Shown here piece by piece: positions 33,414 through 42,350 of a DNA stretch of 64,000 nt. Under the pieces are notes generated by a model that saw nothing but the letters and a program-made list of their open reading frames with translations, was not told the DNA's origin and searched no databases. This stretch comes from RBG-16-66-20 sp040752005 (GTDB lineage Bacteria; Pseudomonadota; Gammaproteobacteria; Burkholderiales; SG8-39). Location of the stretch: positions 1 to 64,000 of the forward strand of contig JBFMFX010000019.1 of the NCBI GenBank assembly GCA_040752005.1, given 5' to 3'. The translations under genes were made by a program, and so were the position numbers. Numbering within the stretch: the first letter of the stretch is position 1; every line of letters starts with the position of its first letter.

Positions 33414-35768
33414 ATGGACGAGCACCGACTGACGACCCGGTCCGCCGCGAGGCGCGACGCGCTCAGCATCGCGCTCATCGGCAACTACTCGCCGCGCCAG
33501 TGCGGCATCGCGACCTTCACCACCGACCTGCGCGAAGCACTCGTCGCGCAGGCACCCGACGCCGACTGCTGGGCGGTCGTCGTCAACGACACGCCGCAGG
33601 GCTACGACTACCCGGCCGCGGTGCGTTTCGAAATCAACCAGAAGAGTCTGGCCGATTATCGCCGCGCCACCGATTACCTGAACATCAACCAGGTGGACGT
33701 CGTCTGCGTGCAGCACGAGTTCGGCATTTTCGGCGGCGAGCACGGGCGCTATGTGCTGGAGCTGATCGAGCATCTGCGCATGCCGGTGATCGCGACCCTG
33801 CACACCGTGCTCGGCGCGCCCGATCCCGGCCAGCGCGCGGTGATCGAGCGGCTGGCGGCGCGCTGCGACCGGCTCGTTGTCATGAGCGAGCGCGCGATCG
33901 CGCTGCTCGGCGAGGTCTACGGCGTGCCGCGCGAGCGCATTGCGCTCATCCCGCACGGCGTGCCGGACCTTCCGTTCGTGGACCCGAACTACTACAAGGA
34001 CCAGTTCGGCGTCGAGGGCCGCAAGGTGATCCTGACCTTCGGGCTGATCTCGCCCAACAAGGGCATCGAGACGATGATCGAGGCGCTTCCCGAAATCGTC
34101 GCCCGGCACCCGGACACGGTGTACGTGATTCTGGGCGCGACGCATCCGCACGTGCGGCGGCGCGAGGGCGAGGCCTACCGCCTTGCGCTGCAGCGTCGGG
34201 CGCGAGCGCTGCAGGTGGACGGACACATCATTTTCCACAACCGTTTCGTCAGCCAGCAGGAGTTGACCGAATTCCTCGGCGCGGCCGACATCTACGTCAC
34301 GCCCTATCCCGGGCGCGAGCAGATCGCCTCGGGCACGCTCGCCTATGCGCTCGGCGCCGGCAAGGCCGTGGTTTCCACCCCGTACTGGTACGCGGAAGAG
34401 ATGCTCGCCGAAGGCCGGGGGCGCCTGGTGCCGTTTCGCGATCCGCACGCGCTCGCGGCGGCGATCATCGAGCTGTTCGACAACGAGGTCGAGCGCCACG
34501 CGATGCGCAAGCGCGCCCACCTGTATTGCCGGCGGATGGTGTGGAGCGAGGTCGGGCGCAGCTACCTCGAGCTGTTCGCGGACGCGCGCCGGCAGCGCGC
34601 GCTGCGCGGCCCGGGGGTCGCGTTCCCGGCGCGCACGCTCGAGGCGCAGCCCTTCGAGCTGCCGCCGCCCAAGTTCGATCACCTGCTCGCGCTCACCGAC
34701 GATGTCGGCATCCTGCAGCACGCGAGCTTCGCCGTGCCGGATCGCGACCACGGCTACTGCACCGACGACAACGCGCGCGCCCTGGTCGCGGTGCTGGCGG
34801 CTCAGGACGTCCTCGGGGACGATCCGGCGCTCGACCGGCTGGCCGCGCGCTATCTGAGCTTTCTCGCCCACGCGTTCAACGACACGAACGGGCGTTTCCG
34901 CAACTTCCTCGGCTACGACCGGCGCTGGATCGAGGAAGCGGGCAGCGACGACTCGCACGGGCGCGCGCTCTGGGCGCTCGGCAGGACGATCGTGCTCGCG
35001 CGGCGCGGCGGGATCGCCGGCCTCGCGGTGAAGCTCTTCGAGCGCGCCCTGCCGGCGCTCGCGCGCATCGGTTCGCCGCGTGCCTGGGCGTTCGCGCTGC
35101 TCGGACTGGACGCTTACCTGCGGCGCTTTAGCGGTGACAGCGAGGCGCGGCGGGCGCGCGCGCAGCTCTTCGGGCGCCTGGCCGGGTCCTTTGCCTCGTG
35201 CGCCGCGCCCGACTGGCCGTGGCCGGAGGAACGGCTCACCTATGCCAACGCCCTGTTGCCGCATGCGCTGCTGGTGACCGGCCGGGAGCTCGGCGCGTCG
35301 GACGCGGTCCGCACGGCGCTTGCCGCGCTCGACTGGCTCTGCCGCATACAGACCGACCCGCAGAGTCACTTCGTGCCGATCGGCAACCGGGGCTGGTACG
35401 CGCGCGGCGGGCAACGCGCACGCTTCGACCAGCAGCCGATCGAGGCCCAGCACATGGTCGAGGCCTGTGTCGAGGCGTACCAGAGCACCGGCGATCCGAA
35501 ATGGCTGCACGAGGCGCGCCGGGCGTTCGAATGGTTCCTCGGGCGCAACGACCTGCAGGCGGCGCTCTACGACCACGAAACCGGGGGCTGCCGCGACGGC
35601 CTTTCGCCGGAGGGCGCGAGCCAGAACGAGGGCGCTGAATCCGCGCTCGCGTGGCAGGGAGCGCTGCTCGCGCTGCATGCGCTCGATGCGAAGGGGTTGC
35701 TCACGCACCGTGCCGAAAGCGCCCGAAGGGAGCGAGTCACGGCCGCGGCGCCGGAGGTTTTGCAATGA
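33414..35768 (+). CDS. GT4 glycosyltransferase with C-terminal glycan-processing-like domain
   Basis: A 784-residue two-part protein. Residues 15-390 are a GT-B, GT4-type glycosyltransferase (IALIGNYSPRQCGIATFTTD, VCVQHEFGIFGGEHG, LPHGV-like IPHGVPDLPF, VTPYPGREQIASGTLAYALGAGKAV). Residues 410-784 form an alpha/alpha-barrel-like region (DRDHGYCTDDNARALVAVLA, DDSHGRALWALGR, FDQQPIEAQHMVEACVEAY), resembling six-hairpin glycosidases. ATG 33414 is used. It overlaps the GH130 gene by ATGA, tying glycosyl transfer and phosphorolysis together. Confidence 0.8.
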   Translation: MDEHRLTTRSAARRDALSIALIGNYSPRQCGIATFTTDLREALVAQAPDADCWAVVVNDTPQGYDYPAAVRFEINQKSLADYRRATDYLNINQVDVVCVQHEFGIFGGEHGRYVLELIEHLRMPVIATLHTVLGAPDPGQRAVIERLAARCDRLVVMSERAIALLGEVYGVPRERIALIPHGVPDLPFVDPNYYKDQFGVEGRKVILTFGLISPNKGIETMIEALPEIVARHPDTVYVILGATHPHVRRREGEAYRLALQRRARALQVDGHIIFHNRFVSQQELTEFLGAADIYVTPYPGREQIASGTLAYALGAGKAVVSTPYWYAEEMLAEGRGRLVPFRDPHALAAAIIELFDNEVERHAMRKRAHLYCRRMVWSEVGRSYLELFADARRQRALRGPGVAFPARTLEAQPFELPPPKFDHLLALTDDVGILQHASFAVPDRDHGYCTDDNARALVAVLAAQDVLGDDPALDRLAARYLSFLAHAFNDTNGRFRNFLGYDRRWIEEAGSDDSHGRALWALGRTIVLARRGGIAGLAVKLFERALPALARIGSPRAWAFALLGLDAYLRRFSGDSEARRARAQLFGRLAGSFASCAAPDWPWPEERLTYANALLPHALLVTGRELGASDAVRTALAALDWLCRIQTDPQSHFVPIGNRGWYARGGQRARFDQQPIEAQHMVEACVEAYQSTGDPKWLHEARRAFEWFLGRNDLQAALYDHETGGCRDGLSPEGASQNEGAESALAWQGALLALHALDAKGLLTHRAESARRERVTAAAPEVLQ

Positions 35769-36724
35769 CGGCGCACCATCAGGGCTTCGCCGAGCTCTTC
35801 CGGCGGCATCCGCGCAATCCGATCCTCACGTCGGTGCAGATGCCCTACCCGGCGAACACGGTCTTCAACGCCGGTGCGACGAAGGTCGGCGACGAGACGG
35901 TACTGCTGATGCGCGTCGAGGACCGGCGCGGGATCTCGCATCTCACGGTCGCCCGCAGCCGCGACGGGATCCACGATTGGCGTATTGATCCGGTGCCCAC
36001 GCTCACGCCCGACCCGGAGCGGCACCCGGAGGAGATCTGGGGCATCGAGGATCCGCGCATCACGTATATCGAGGAGCTGCGCCGCTGGGTCATCGCCTAC
36101 ACCGCGTATTCGGTGGGCGGCCCGCTGGTGTCGCTCGCGACGACCACCGATTTCCGCAGCTTCGAGCGCCTCGGGCCGGTGATGCCGCCGGAGGACAAGG
36201 ACGCGGCGCTGTTTCCGGTGCGCCTCAAGGGCCGCTGGGCGATGCTGCACCGGCCAGTACCGCACGCCGTCGTGGGCGCGCACATCTGGATCTCCTTCTC
36301 GCCCGACCTGACGCACTGGGGCGAGCACCGCATCCTGTTGCGCGCGCGCCGCGGCGCGTGGTGGGATGCGAACAAGATCGGGTTGTCGCCGCCGCCGCTC
36401 GCCACCCCCGAGGGCTGGCTCATCCTCTATCACGGCGTGCGCACCACCGCGAGCGGCTGCATTTACCGGCTCGGGCTCGCGCTGCTCGACCTGGAGGACC
36501 CGACCGTGGTGATCGCGCGCGCCGACGAGTGGGTGTTCGAGCCGCAGGCCGAATACGAGCGCGTCGGCGACGTGGACAAGGTGGTTTTCCCGTGCGGCTG
36601 GGTCGTCGAAGGCGACGACATGCGCCTGTACTACGGCGGCGCCGACAGCTGCATCGCGCTCGCGTACGCGCGCGTTTCGGAGCTGCTCGACTGGCTGCGC
36701 AAGTACCGCGGCAAGACCGGCTGA
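35765..36724 (+). CDS. GH130-family beta-mannoside phosphorylase
   Basis: Five-bladed propeller enzyme, 319 residues. Family marks are NPILTSVQMPYPANTVFNAG, LLMRVEDRRGISHLTVARS, WGIEDPRITYI with the catalytic Asp, and DKDAALFPVRLKGRWAMLHR. GH130 enzymes phosphorolyse beta-mannosides to alpha-mannose-1-phosphate. Coupled to the GT4 gene upstream and followed by a cupin isomerase gene 8 bases later. Confidence 0.85.
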   Translation: MTAHHQGFAELFRRHPRNPILTSVQMPYPANTVFNAGATKVGDETVLLMRVEDRRGISHLTVARSRDGIHDWRIDPVPTLTPDPERHPEEIWGIEDPRITYIEELRRWVIAYTAYSVGGPLVSLATTTDFRSFERLGPVMPPEDKDAALFPVRLKGRWAMLHRPVPHAVVGAHIWISFSPDLTHWGEHRILLRARRGAWWDANKIGLSPPPLATPEGWLILYHGVRTTASGCIYRLGLALLDLEDPTVVIARADEWVFEPQAEYERVGDVDKVVFPCGWVVEGDDMRLYYGGADSCIALAYARVSELLDWLRKYRGKTG

Positions 36725-36732
36725 GGCGGCGC

Positions 36733-37089
36733 ATGGGCGATCGGCACGAACGGGAGGAGCGGCCGTGGGGCGCGTTCGTCGTCCTCGCCGACGAGCCCGA
36801 CCACAAGGTCAAGCGGCTCGTCGTGCGGCCCGGAGCGCGCCTGTCGCTGCAGCGTCACCGCGAGCGCTCCGAGCACTGGTTCGTGGTGCGCGGCTCGGGC
36901 CGGGTGATCCGCGACGAGGCCGAAATCGCGCTCGGCCCCGGCGACTCCATAGACATTCCCGCCGGCGCATGGCACCGCGTGGCGAACACCGGGGCTGACG
37001 ATCTGGTGCTGATCGAGGTTCAGACCGGAGCCGCTTTCCGCGAGGACGACATCGAGCGCCGCGCCGACGACTACGGCCGCGCCGGGTAG
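36733..37089 (+). CDS. Cupin, mannose-6-phosphate isomerase type II-like
   Basis: A 118-residue single cupin corresponding to the C-terminal isomerase domain of bifunctional mannose-1-P guanylyltransferase/mannose-6-P isomerase: ERPWGAFVVLADEP, RLVVRPGARLSLQRHRERSEHWFVVRGSGRV and GDSIDIPAGAWHRVANTG with the metal-binding His and Glu. Likely interconverts mannose-6-P and fructose-6-P. ATG 36733 lies 8 bases after the GH130 stop. Confidence 0.82.
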   Translation: MGDRHEREERPWGAFVVLADEPDHKVKRLVVRPGARLSLQRHRERSEHWFVVRGSGRVIRDEAEIALGPGDSIDIPAGAWHRVANTGADDLVLIEVQTGAAFREDDIERRADDYGRAG

Positions 37090-37191
37090 CGCGGCGCCCC
37101 CGCACCCTCGCGCGCGGCAGGCGCCCCCGGCGAGCGCGCACGGGACCGACAGGGCGTGCGGCGGGCGGCATCCCGTAACATTGGCCCGCCC

Positions 37192-38367
37192 ATGCGCGAC
37201 TTCAGGCCACTGCGGGCACTGCGCGAATTCCTCGCACTCGAATCGGCGGGCGGGATCCTGCTCGCCGCGGCGGCAACTCTGGCGATGCTGCTCGCCAACT
37301 CGCCCCTCGCGCATCTCTACGGCGCCTTCCTCGACTTGCGCATCGAGGTGCGCGTGGGGACGCTGGAGATCGCCAAGCCGCTGCTGCTCTGGGTGAACGA
37401 TGGGCTGATGGCGCTTTTTTTCTTTCTGGTCGGGCTGGAGCTCAAGCGCGAGGCGCTGGAGGGCGAGCTTTCCAGTCCCGCGCAGGTGCTGCTTCCGGCT
37501 GCCGCGGCCGCCGGCGGCATGGCCGCCCCGGCGGCGATCTACGCCGCCGTCAACTGGGGCGATCCGGTGACGATCCAGGGCTGGGCCATTCCGGCTGCGA
37601 CCGACATCGCGTTCGCGCTCGGAGTGCTGTCGCTGCTGGGCGAGCGCGTGCCCGCCGGGCTCAAGGTGTTTCTGCTCACGCTCGCGATCCTCGACGACCT
37701 GGGCGCGATCATCGTCATCGCGCTCTTTTACACCGCCGACCTCTCCGGCGTCTCGCTCGCTGCGGCGGGCGCGGCGCTCGCCGCGCTCCTCGCGCTGAAC
37801 CGGTTCGGCGTCGCGCGCGCGGCGCCTTACCTGCTCGTCGGGCTCGTGCTCTGGGTGTCGGTGCTCAAGTCGGGCGTGCACGCCACGCTCGCCGGGGTGG
37901 CGCTCGCCTTCTTCATCCCGCGCGAGCAGGGGCGCGCGCTGGAGGAAGACCTCCATCCGCCGGTCGCCTACGCCGTCCTGCCGCTCTTTGCCTTCGCCAA
38001 TGCCGGGGTTTCGCTCGCCGGCGTGAGCGTCGAATCCTTTCTCGAACCGGTGGCGCTCGGCATCGCCGCCGGTCTGGTCGCCGGAAAGGTGCTGGGCGTC
38101 TTCGGCGCCTCTTTCCTCGTCATCCGCTCGGGCCTTGCGCCGATGCCCTCGGGCGCGGACTGGGGCTCGCTCCTCGGCACCGCGTTTCTGTGCGGCATCG
38201 GCTTCACGATGAGCCTGTTCATCGGCGGGCTCGCGTTCGAGCATGCGGGCGGCGAGTACACGGTGCAGACGCGCCTGGGAATCCTCTGCGGCTCGCTCAC
38301 CTCGGCACTGGCCGGTTACGCCCTGCTTTGCGCCACGCTGCCCGCGCGTGGCGGCAGCCGCGCCTGA
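37192..38367 (+). CDS. nhaA: Na+/H+ antiporter NhaA
   Basis: Inner-membrane antiporter exporting Na+ or Li+ for protons. The 391-residue protein has about 11-12 helices, including GLMALFFFLVGLELKREALEG, PAATDIAFALGVLSLLG, LAILDDLGAIIVIALFY with the paired transport Asp residues, and the late FLCGIGFTMSLFIG. ATG 37192 follows a TAACAT -10-like element by 10 bases. Confidence 0.93.
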   Translation: MRDFRPLRALREFLALESAGGILLAAAATLAMLLANSPLAHLYGAFLDLRIEVRVGTLEIAKPLLLWVNDGLMALFFFLVGLELKREALEGELSSPAQVLLPAAAAAGGMAAPAAIYAAVNWGDPVTIQGWAIPAATDIAFALGVLSLLGERVPAGLKVFLLTLAILDDLGAIIVIALFYTADLSGVSLAAAGAALAALLALNRFGVARAAPYLLVGLVLWVSVLKSGVHATLAGVALAFFIPREQGRALEEDLHPPVAYAVLPLFAFANAGVSLAGVSVESFLEPVALGIAAGLVAGKVLGVFGASFLVIRSGLAPMPSGADWGSLLGTAFLCGIGFTMSLFIGGLAFEHAGGEYTVQTRLGILCGSLTSALAGYALLCATLPARGGSRA

Positions 38368-38374
38368 GGCGATC

Positions 38375-40243
38375 GTGACCGCGCCGCTTCAGCCCGCCCG
38401 CGCCGCCTTCGCCGCCGACGGCACGCCGGTGTCGGATCTCTACGGCGACGTGTACCACTCGGCCGCCGGCGGCGAAGCGCAGGCGCGGCACGTGTTCCTC
38501 GGCGGCACCGGGCTGCCCGGGCGCTGGCAGGGCCGCGAACGCTTCACGGTGCTCGAGCTCGGCTTCGGCTTCGGCCTGTCGTTTCTCGTGACGTGGCAGG
38601 CGTGGCGCGAGGACCCCATGCGCTGCGCTCGCCTCGACTTCGTCTCGGTCGAGAAGCATCCGTTCGCCGTCGGCGATCTCGCGGCCCTGCACGAGCGCCA
38701 TCCCGCACTCGCCCCGCTCGCGCGCGAGTTGCGCGACGCATGGCCGATGCTGCTGCCCGGCCTGCACCGCATGGAGTTCGAGGCGGGGCGCGTGGTCCTG
38801 ACCCTTGCGCTCGGCGACGTCGCCGAGGTTCTGCCGCAACTCGAGGCCCGTGCCGACGCCGTTTTCCTCGACGGTTTCTCGCCGGCGAAGAACCCGGAGA
38901 TGTGGTCGGCGCAGGCGCTGCGCCAGGTGGCGCGTCTTTGCGCGCCCGGGGCCATCGCCGCCACCTGGAGCGTCGCCGCGGCCGTGCGCGAGCACCTCGC
39001 CGGCGCCGGCTTCGAGACCGAGAAACGACCGGGTTTCGCGCGCAAGGGCGAGATGCTGGTCGCTCGCCTCACGCCGCACGCCGCGCGCAAGGCTCCGGCG
39101 CGCCCCGCGGCGCGCTGCGCGCTGGTGATCGGTGCCGGCGTCGCGGGAGCGGCGGTGTGCGAGCGGCTCGCTGCGCGCGGCTGGAAGATCACGCTCGTCG
39201 AGCGTCATCCTGTGCCCGCCGCGGAAGCCTCCGGCAATCCGGCCGGCGCCTTCCACCCGGTGCTCACGCCCGACGACAGCCTGCTCGCGCGGCTCGCGCG
39301 CGCTGCGTTCCTTCACGCGCTGCGCGGCTGGAGGAGCGTCGGCGAGGTGCAATGGGCCGACTGCGGACTCCTACAGCTCGCGACCGACGAGAAAGAAGCC
39401 GAGACGCAGCGCCGCTCGCTCGCGGCGATCGCGCCGCCCGCCGAGTACGCGCGCCTCGTGGACGCCGAGGAAGCGTCCGCGATCGCGGGCGTGCGCCTCG
39501 CCGCGGGCGGACTGCTGTATCCGCGGGCGGGCTGGATCGTCCCGGCAAGCGCCTGCCAGGCGTGGCTGCGCGCCTGCGGCGAACGGCTGACCGCGCGCTT
39601 CGGCGCGCAGGCCGCCGCGCTCGAATGGACGGGCGAGCAGTGGCTTGCGCGCGGCGCCGACGGCGCGCCGCTCGCCGCCGCGCCGGTCGCGGTGCTGGCG
39701 AACGCCGCGGACGCCGTGCGCCTTGCGCCGTGGACGCAGGTGCCGCTCCGGCGCGTGCGCGGACAGGCGACGCTGGTTCCGCCGATCGCCGGGCTGACGG
39801 CGGTCGTCCTGCGCGGCGGCATGGCGCTGCCGGCGATCGGGGGGCGGTCGCTCGTCGGCTCGACCTACGACGTGGACGACGACGATCCATGGCCGCGGGC
39901 GGAATCGAACGCGGCCAACCTCGCGCGTCTCGAGCGCATCATTCCGGGCGCGGCCGCCGGACTCGACCCGGCCGCGCTCGAAGGGCGCGTCGGCTTTCGC
40001 GCCACGGTGCGCGACCGCATGCCGCTGGTCGGCGCGCTTTCGAGCGGCGCGCAAGGGCCCGCTCGCGCGCCCGGACTGTACGCGGCCTTCGGCTATGGCT
40101 CGCGCGGCTATCTCTGGGCGGCGCTCTGCGCCGAGGTCCTCGCCTCGATGCTGGAAGGCGACCCGCTGCCGGTCGAAAGGAGCCTTGCGGCCGCGGTGGA
40201 CCCGGGGCGCTTTGTGCTGCGCGCCGCGCGCCGGCGGAGCTGA
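38375..40243 (+). CDS. mnmC: Bifunctional tRNA modification enzyme MnmC
   Basis: Completes 5-methylaminomethyl-2-thiouridine at the wobble position of tRNAs. The 622-residue protein has an N-terminal SAM methyltransferase (ELGFGFGLSFLVTW, AVFLDGFSPAKNPEMW) and a C-terminal FAD oxidoreductase (VIGAGVAGAAVCERLAARGW, GNPAGAFHPVLT, LYAAFGYGSRGYLWAAL). Start is GTG 38375, 7 bases after the nhaA stop. Confidence 0.93.
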   Translation: MTAPLQPARAAFAADGTPVSDLYGDVYHSAAGGEAQARHVFLGGTGLPGRWQGRERFTVLELGFGFGLSFLVTWQAWREDPMRCARLDFVSVEKHPFAVGDLAALHERHPALAPLARELRDAWPMLLPGLHRMEFEAGRVVLTLALGDVAEVLPQLEARADAVFLDGFSPAKNPEMWSAQALRQVARLCAPGAIAATWSVAAAVREHLAGAGFETEKRPGFARKGEMLVARLTPHAARKAPARPAARCALVIGAGVAGAAVCERLAARGWKITLVERHPVPAAEASGNPAGAFHPVLTPDDSLLARLARAAFLHALRGWRSVGEVQWADCGLLQLATDEKEAETQRRSLAAIAPPAEYARLVDAEEASAIAGVRLAAGGLLYPRAGWIVPASACQAWLRACGERLTARFGAQAAALEWTGEQWLARGADGAPLAAAPVAVLANAADAVRLAPWTQVPLRRVRGQATLVPPIAGLTAVVLRGGMALPAIGGRSLVGSTYDVDDDDPWPRAESNAANLARLERIIPGAAAGLDPAALEGRVGFRATVRDRMPLVGALSSGAQGPARAPGLYAAFGYGSRGYLWAALCAEVLASMLEGDPLPVERSLAAAVDPGRFVLRAARRRS

Positions 40244-41146
40244 TCACCAGCGCTCGAGGCGGATGTCGTCGTAGGAAGCAGGCTGCGCGATCGGCTCAAT
40301 GTGGGTCAGCGTGATCGCGTTCGGCACGAGCGAACGGATGCGCTCCTCGATCTCCTCGGAGAGCCGGTGCGCGTGCGCCACGGTCCAGGCGTCCGGCACG
40401 AGCAGGTGAAACGAGACGAAGCGGCGCGCGCCCGCCTGCCGCGTGAGCAGCGCGTGGAACTCCACGCCGTAGCGCCGCCGGTACTCGGCGAAGATTTTCT
40501 CGATCTCGGCGCGCTCGGCCTGGGGTATCGCGGCGTCCATCAGGCCGGAGAACGACCGCTGCATGAGCGCGAATCCGGTCCAGACGATGTGCAGCGCGAC
40601 CGCGATCGCGATCAGCGGGTCGAGCACGTTCCAGCCGGTGAGGGCGACCAGCGCGACGCCGCCGACCACGGCCGCCGAGGTCCAGACGTCGCTCATCAGG
40701 TGATGGCCGTCGGCCTCCAGCGCGATCGAGTGCAGGCGCCTGCCGGCCGAGACGAGCAGCAACCCGCAGCCGAGGTTGATGCCGGAGGCGCAGGCGTTGA
40801 TCGCGATCCCGAGCCAGGGCGCGGCGATCGGCCGCGGATCGAACAGGCGCGGTACCGCCGCGTACGCGATGCCCGCCGCCGCGAGCACGATGAGCGCCCC
40901 CTCGATGCCGCTGGCGAAATACTCCGCCTTGTAGTGACCGTACGGATGCGTCGCGTCCGGCGGGCGCGAGGCAAGGCGCAACATCGAGAGCGCGAGCAGC
41001 GCCGCCGCGAGATTGATGAGCGACTCCAGCGCGTCCGAGAGCAGCCCGACCGAGCCGGTCACCGCCCACGCCGCGGTCTTGAGCGCGATGGTGGCGAGCG
41101 CCGCGGCGACCGACAGCCACGCGTAGCGCTCGAGGCCCGAGACCAT
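40244..41146 (-). CDS. Cation diffusion facilitator family metal efflux protein
   Basis: Dimeric Zn2+/Mn2+/Fe2+:H+ antiporter type, 300 residues, with six membrane helices. The transport-site residues are in GLLSDALESLIN and ADGHHLMSDVWTS; HPYGHYKAEYFASG is the conserved loop. The cytoplasmic ferredoxin-like domain carries the RFVSFHLLVPDAWTV and AHRLSEEIE histidines. ATG 41146 overlaps the last base of the FMN dehydrogenase stop. Confidence 0.9.
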   Translation of the reverse strand: MVSGLERYAWLSVAAALATIALKTAAWAVTGSVGLLSDALESLINLAAALLALSMLRLASRPPDATHPYGHYKAEYFASGIEGALIVLAAAGIAYAAVPRLFDPRPIAAPWLGIAINACASGINLGCGLLLVSAGRRLHSIALEADGHHLMSDVWTSAAVVGGVALVALTGWNVLDPLIAIAVALHIVWTGFALMQRSFSGLMDAAIPQAERAEIEKIFAEYRRRYGVEFHALLTRQAGARRFVSFHLLVPDAWTVAHAHRLSEEIEERIRSLVPNAITLTHIEPIAQPASYDDIRLERW

Positions 41147-42285
41147 CAGGCCGGGCGCACGATCGCCGGGCCCGCCTCCCTCACGTCGTTCAGCCCGCAG
41201 AAGGCCATGGTGACGTCCAGCTCCTTCTGCAGGATCTCCAGCGCCGCCCTGACGCCCGCCTCGCCCATCGCCGCAAGGCCGTAGATGTAGGCGCGGCCGA
41301 TCATCACGCCCTGCGCGCCGAGGGCGAGCGCCTTGAGCACGCTCTGCCCAGTGCGAACCCCGCCGTCGAGAAGGATCTCGGTGCGCCCGCCGACCGCCTG
41401 AACGATCTCCGGCAGCGCCCGAATCGAGGACACGGTGCTGTCGAGCTGGCGGCCGCCGTGGTTGGAAACCACGATCGCGTCGGCCCCTGTGGCGACGGCC
41501 ATCTTCGCGTCCTCCGGATCGAGGATGCCCTTGAGGACGAGCTTTCCACCCCACAGCCCCTTGATCCATTCCACGTCCTTCCAGGACAGCGTCGGGTCGA
41601 ACTGGCCCGCGACCCACTGCGTGAGCGAGGCCAGACTGTCGGCGCCCTTGATCCGCCCCTCGAGGTTTCCGAAGCTCTTGCGCCGGCTGCCGAGGACGTT
41701 GAGCGCCCAGCGCGGGTGCCGCAGCGCGTCGGCGAGCGTGCGCAGCGTCAGCTGCGGCGGCACCGTGAGTCCGTTCTTGAGGTCCATGTGGCGCTGGCCG
41801 AGAATCTGCAGGTCGAGCGTGAGCACCAGCGCGGAGCACTTCGCGGCCCTGGCGCGCTGGATCAGCTCGGCGGCGAAGCCGCGGTCGCGCATCACGTAGA
41901 GCTGGAACCAGAACGGCTTGGACACCGCCGCCGCCACGTCCTCGATCGAGCAGATGGACATGGTCGAGAGCGTGTACGGCACCCCGAAGCGCTCGGCGGC
42001 GCGCGCGGCGTGGATCTCGCCGTCGGCCCAGTTGAGGCCGGTGAGGCCGACCGGGGCGAGCGCGACCGGCATCGCCGCCTCCTCGCCGAGCAGCCGCGCG
42101 CGTGTCGAGCGGCCCTCGACGTTGATCGCGACGCGCTGGCGCAGGCGCACCGAGGCAAAATCGGCCTGGTTGGCGCGCAGCGTTTCCTCCTCGTAGGAAC
42201 CGCGGTCCACGTAGTCGAAGATCGCCTTGGCGACCCGGCGGCGCGCCATCTCGCGCAGGTCGGCGATCGAGGTGATGACAGGCAT
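41146..42285 (-). CDS. lldD: FMN-dependent alpha-hydroxy-acid (L-lactate) dehydrogenase
   Basis: TIM-barrel flavoenzyme oxidising L-lactate or a related alpha-hydroxy acid, passing electrons to quinone. The 379-residue protein has VALAPVGLTGLNWADGE, STMSICSIEDVA, WFQLYVMRDRGF, LVLKGILDPEDA with the FMN Lys, VVSNHGGRQLDS with the catalytic His, and LDGGVRTGQSVLKALALGA. The divergent IclR regulator gene lies 66 bases away and probably controls it. Confidence 0.88.
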   Translation of the reverse strand: MPVITSIADLREMARRRVAKAIFDYVDRGSYEEETLRANQADFASVRLRQRVAINVEGRSTRARLLGEEAAMPVALAPVGLTGLNWADGEIHAARAAERFGVPYTLSTMSICSIEDVAAAVSKPFWFQLYVMRDRGFAAELIQRARAAKCSALVLTLDLQILGQRHMDLKNGLTVPPQLTLRTLADALRHPRWALNVLGSRRKSFGNLEGRIKGADSLASLTQWVAGQFDPTLSWKDVEWIKGLWGGKLVLKGILDPEDAKMAVATGADAIVVSNHGGRQLDSTVSSIRALPEIVQAVGGRTEILLDGGVRTGQSVLKALALGAQGVMIGRAYIYGLAAMGEAGVRAALEILQKELDVTMAFCGLNDVREAGPAIVRPA

Positions 42286-42322
42286 GGGGTGAAGTGTACG
42301 ACGCGCGCGGTCGCGCCGCGTT

Positions 42323-42333
42323 TCACATCGTGA
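42323..42333. promoter_or_regulatory. TCAC-ATC-GTGA palindrome between lldD and iclR-type genes
   Basis: An 11-base inverted repeat in the 65-base divergent intergenic region, three bases upstream of the TACAAT -10-like hexamer (42336-42341) of the regulator gene. Good position for an IclR-type operator acting on both genes. Inferred. Confidence 0.45.
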
Positions 42334-42350
42334 GATACAATTCTGCGCTG

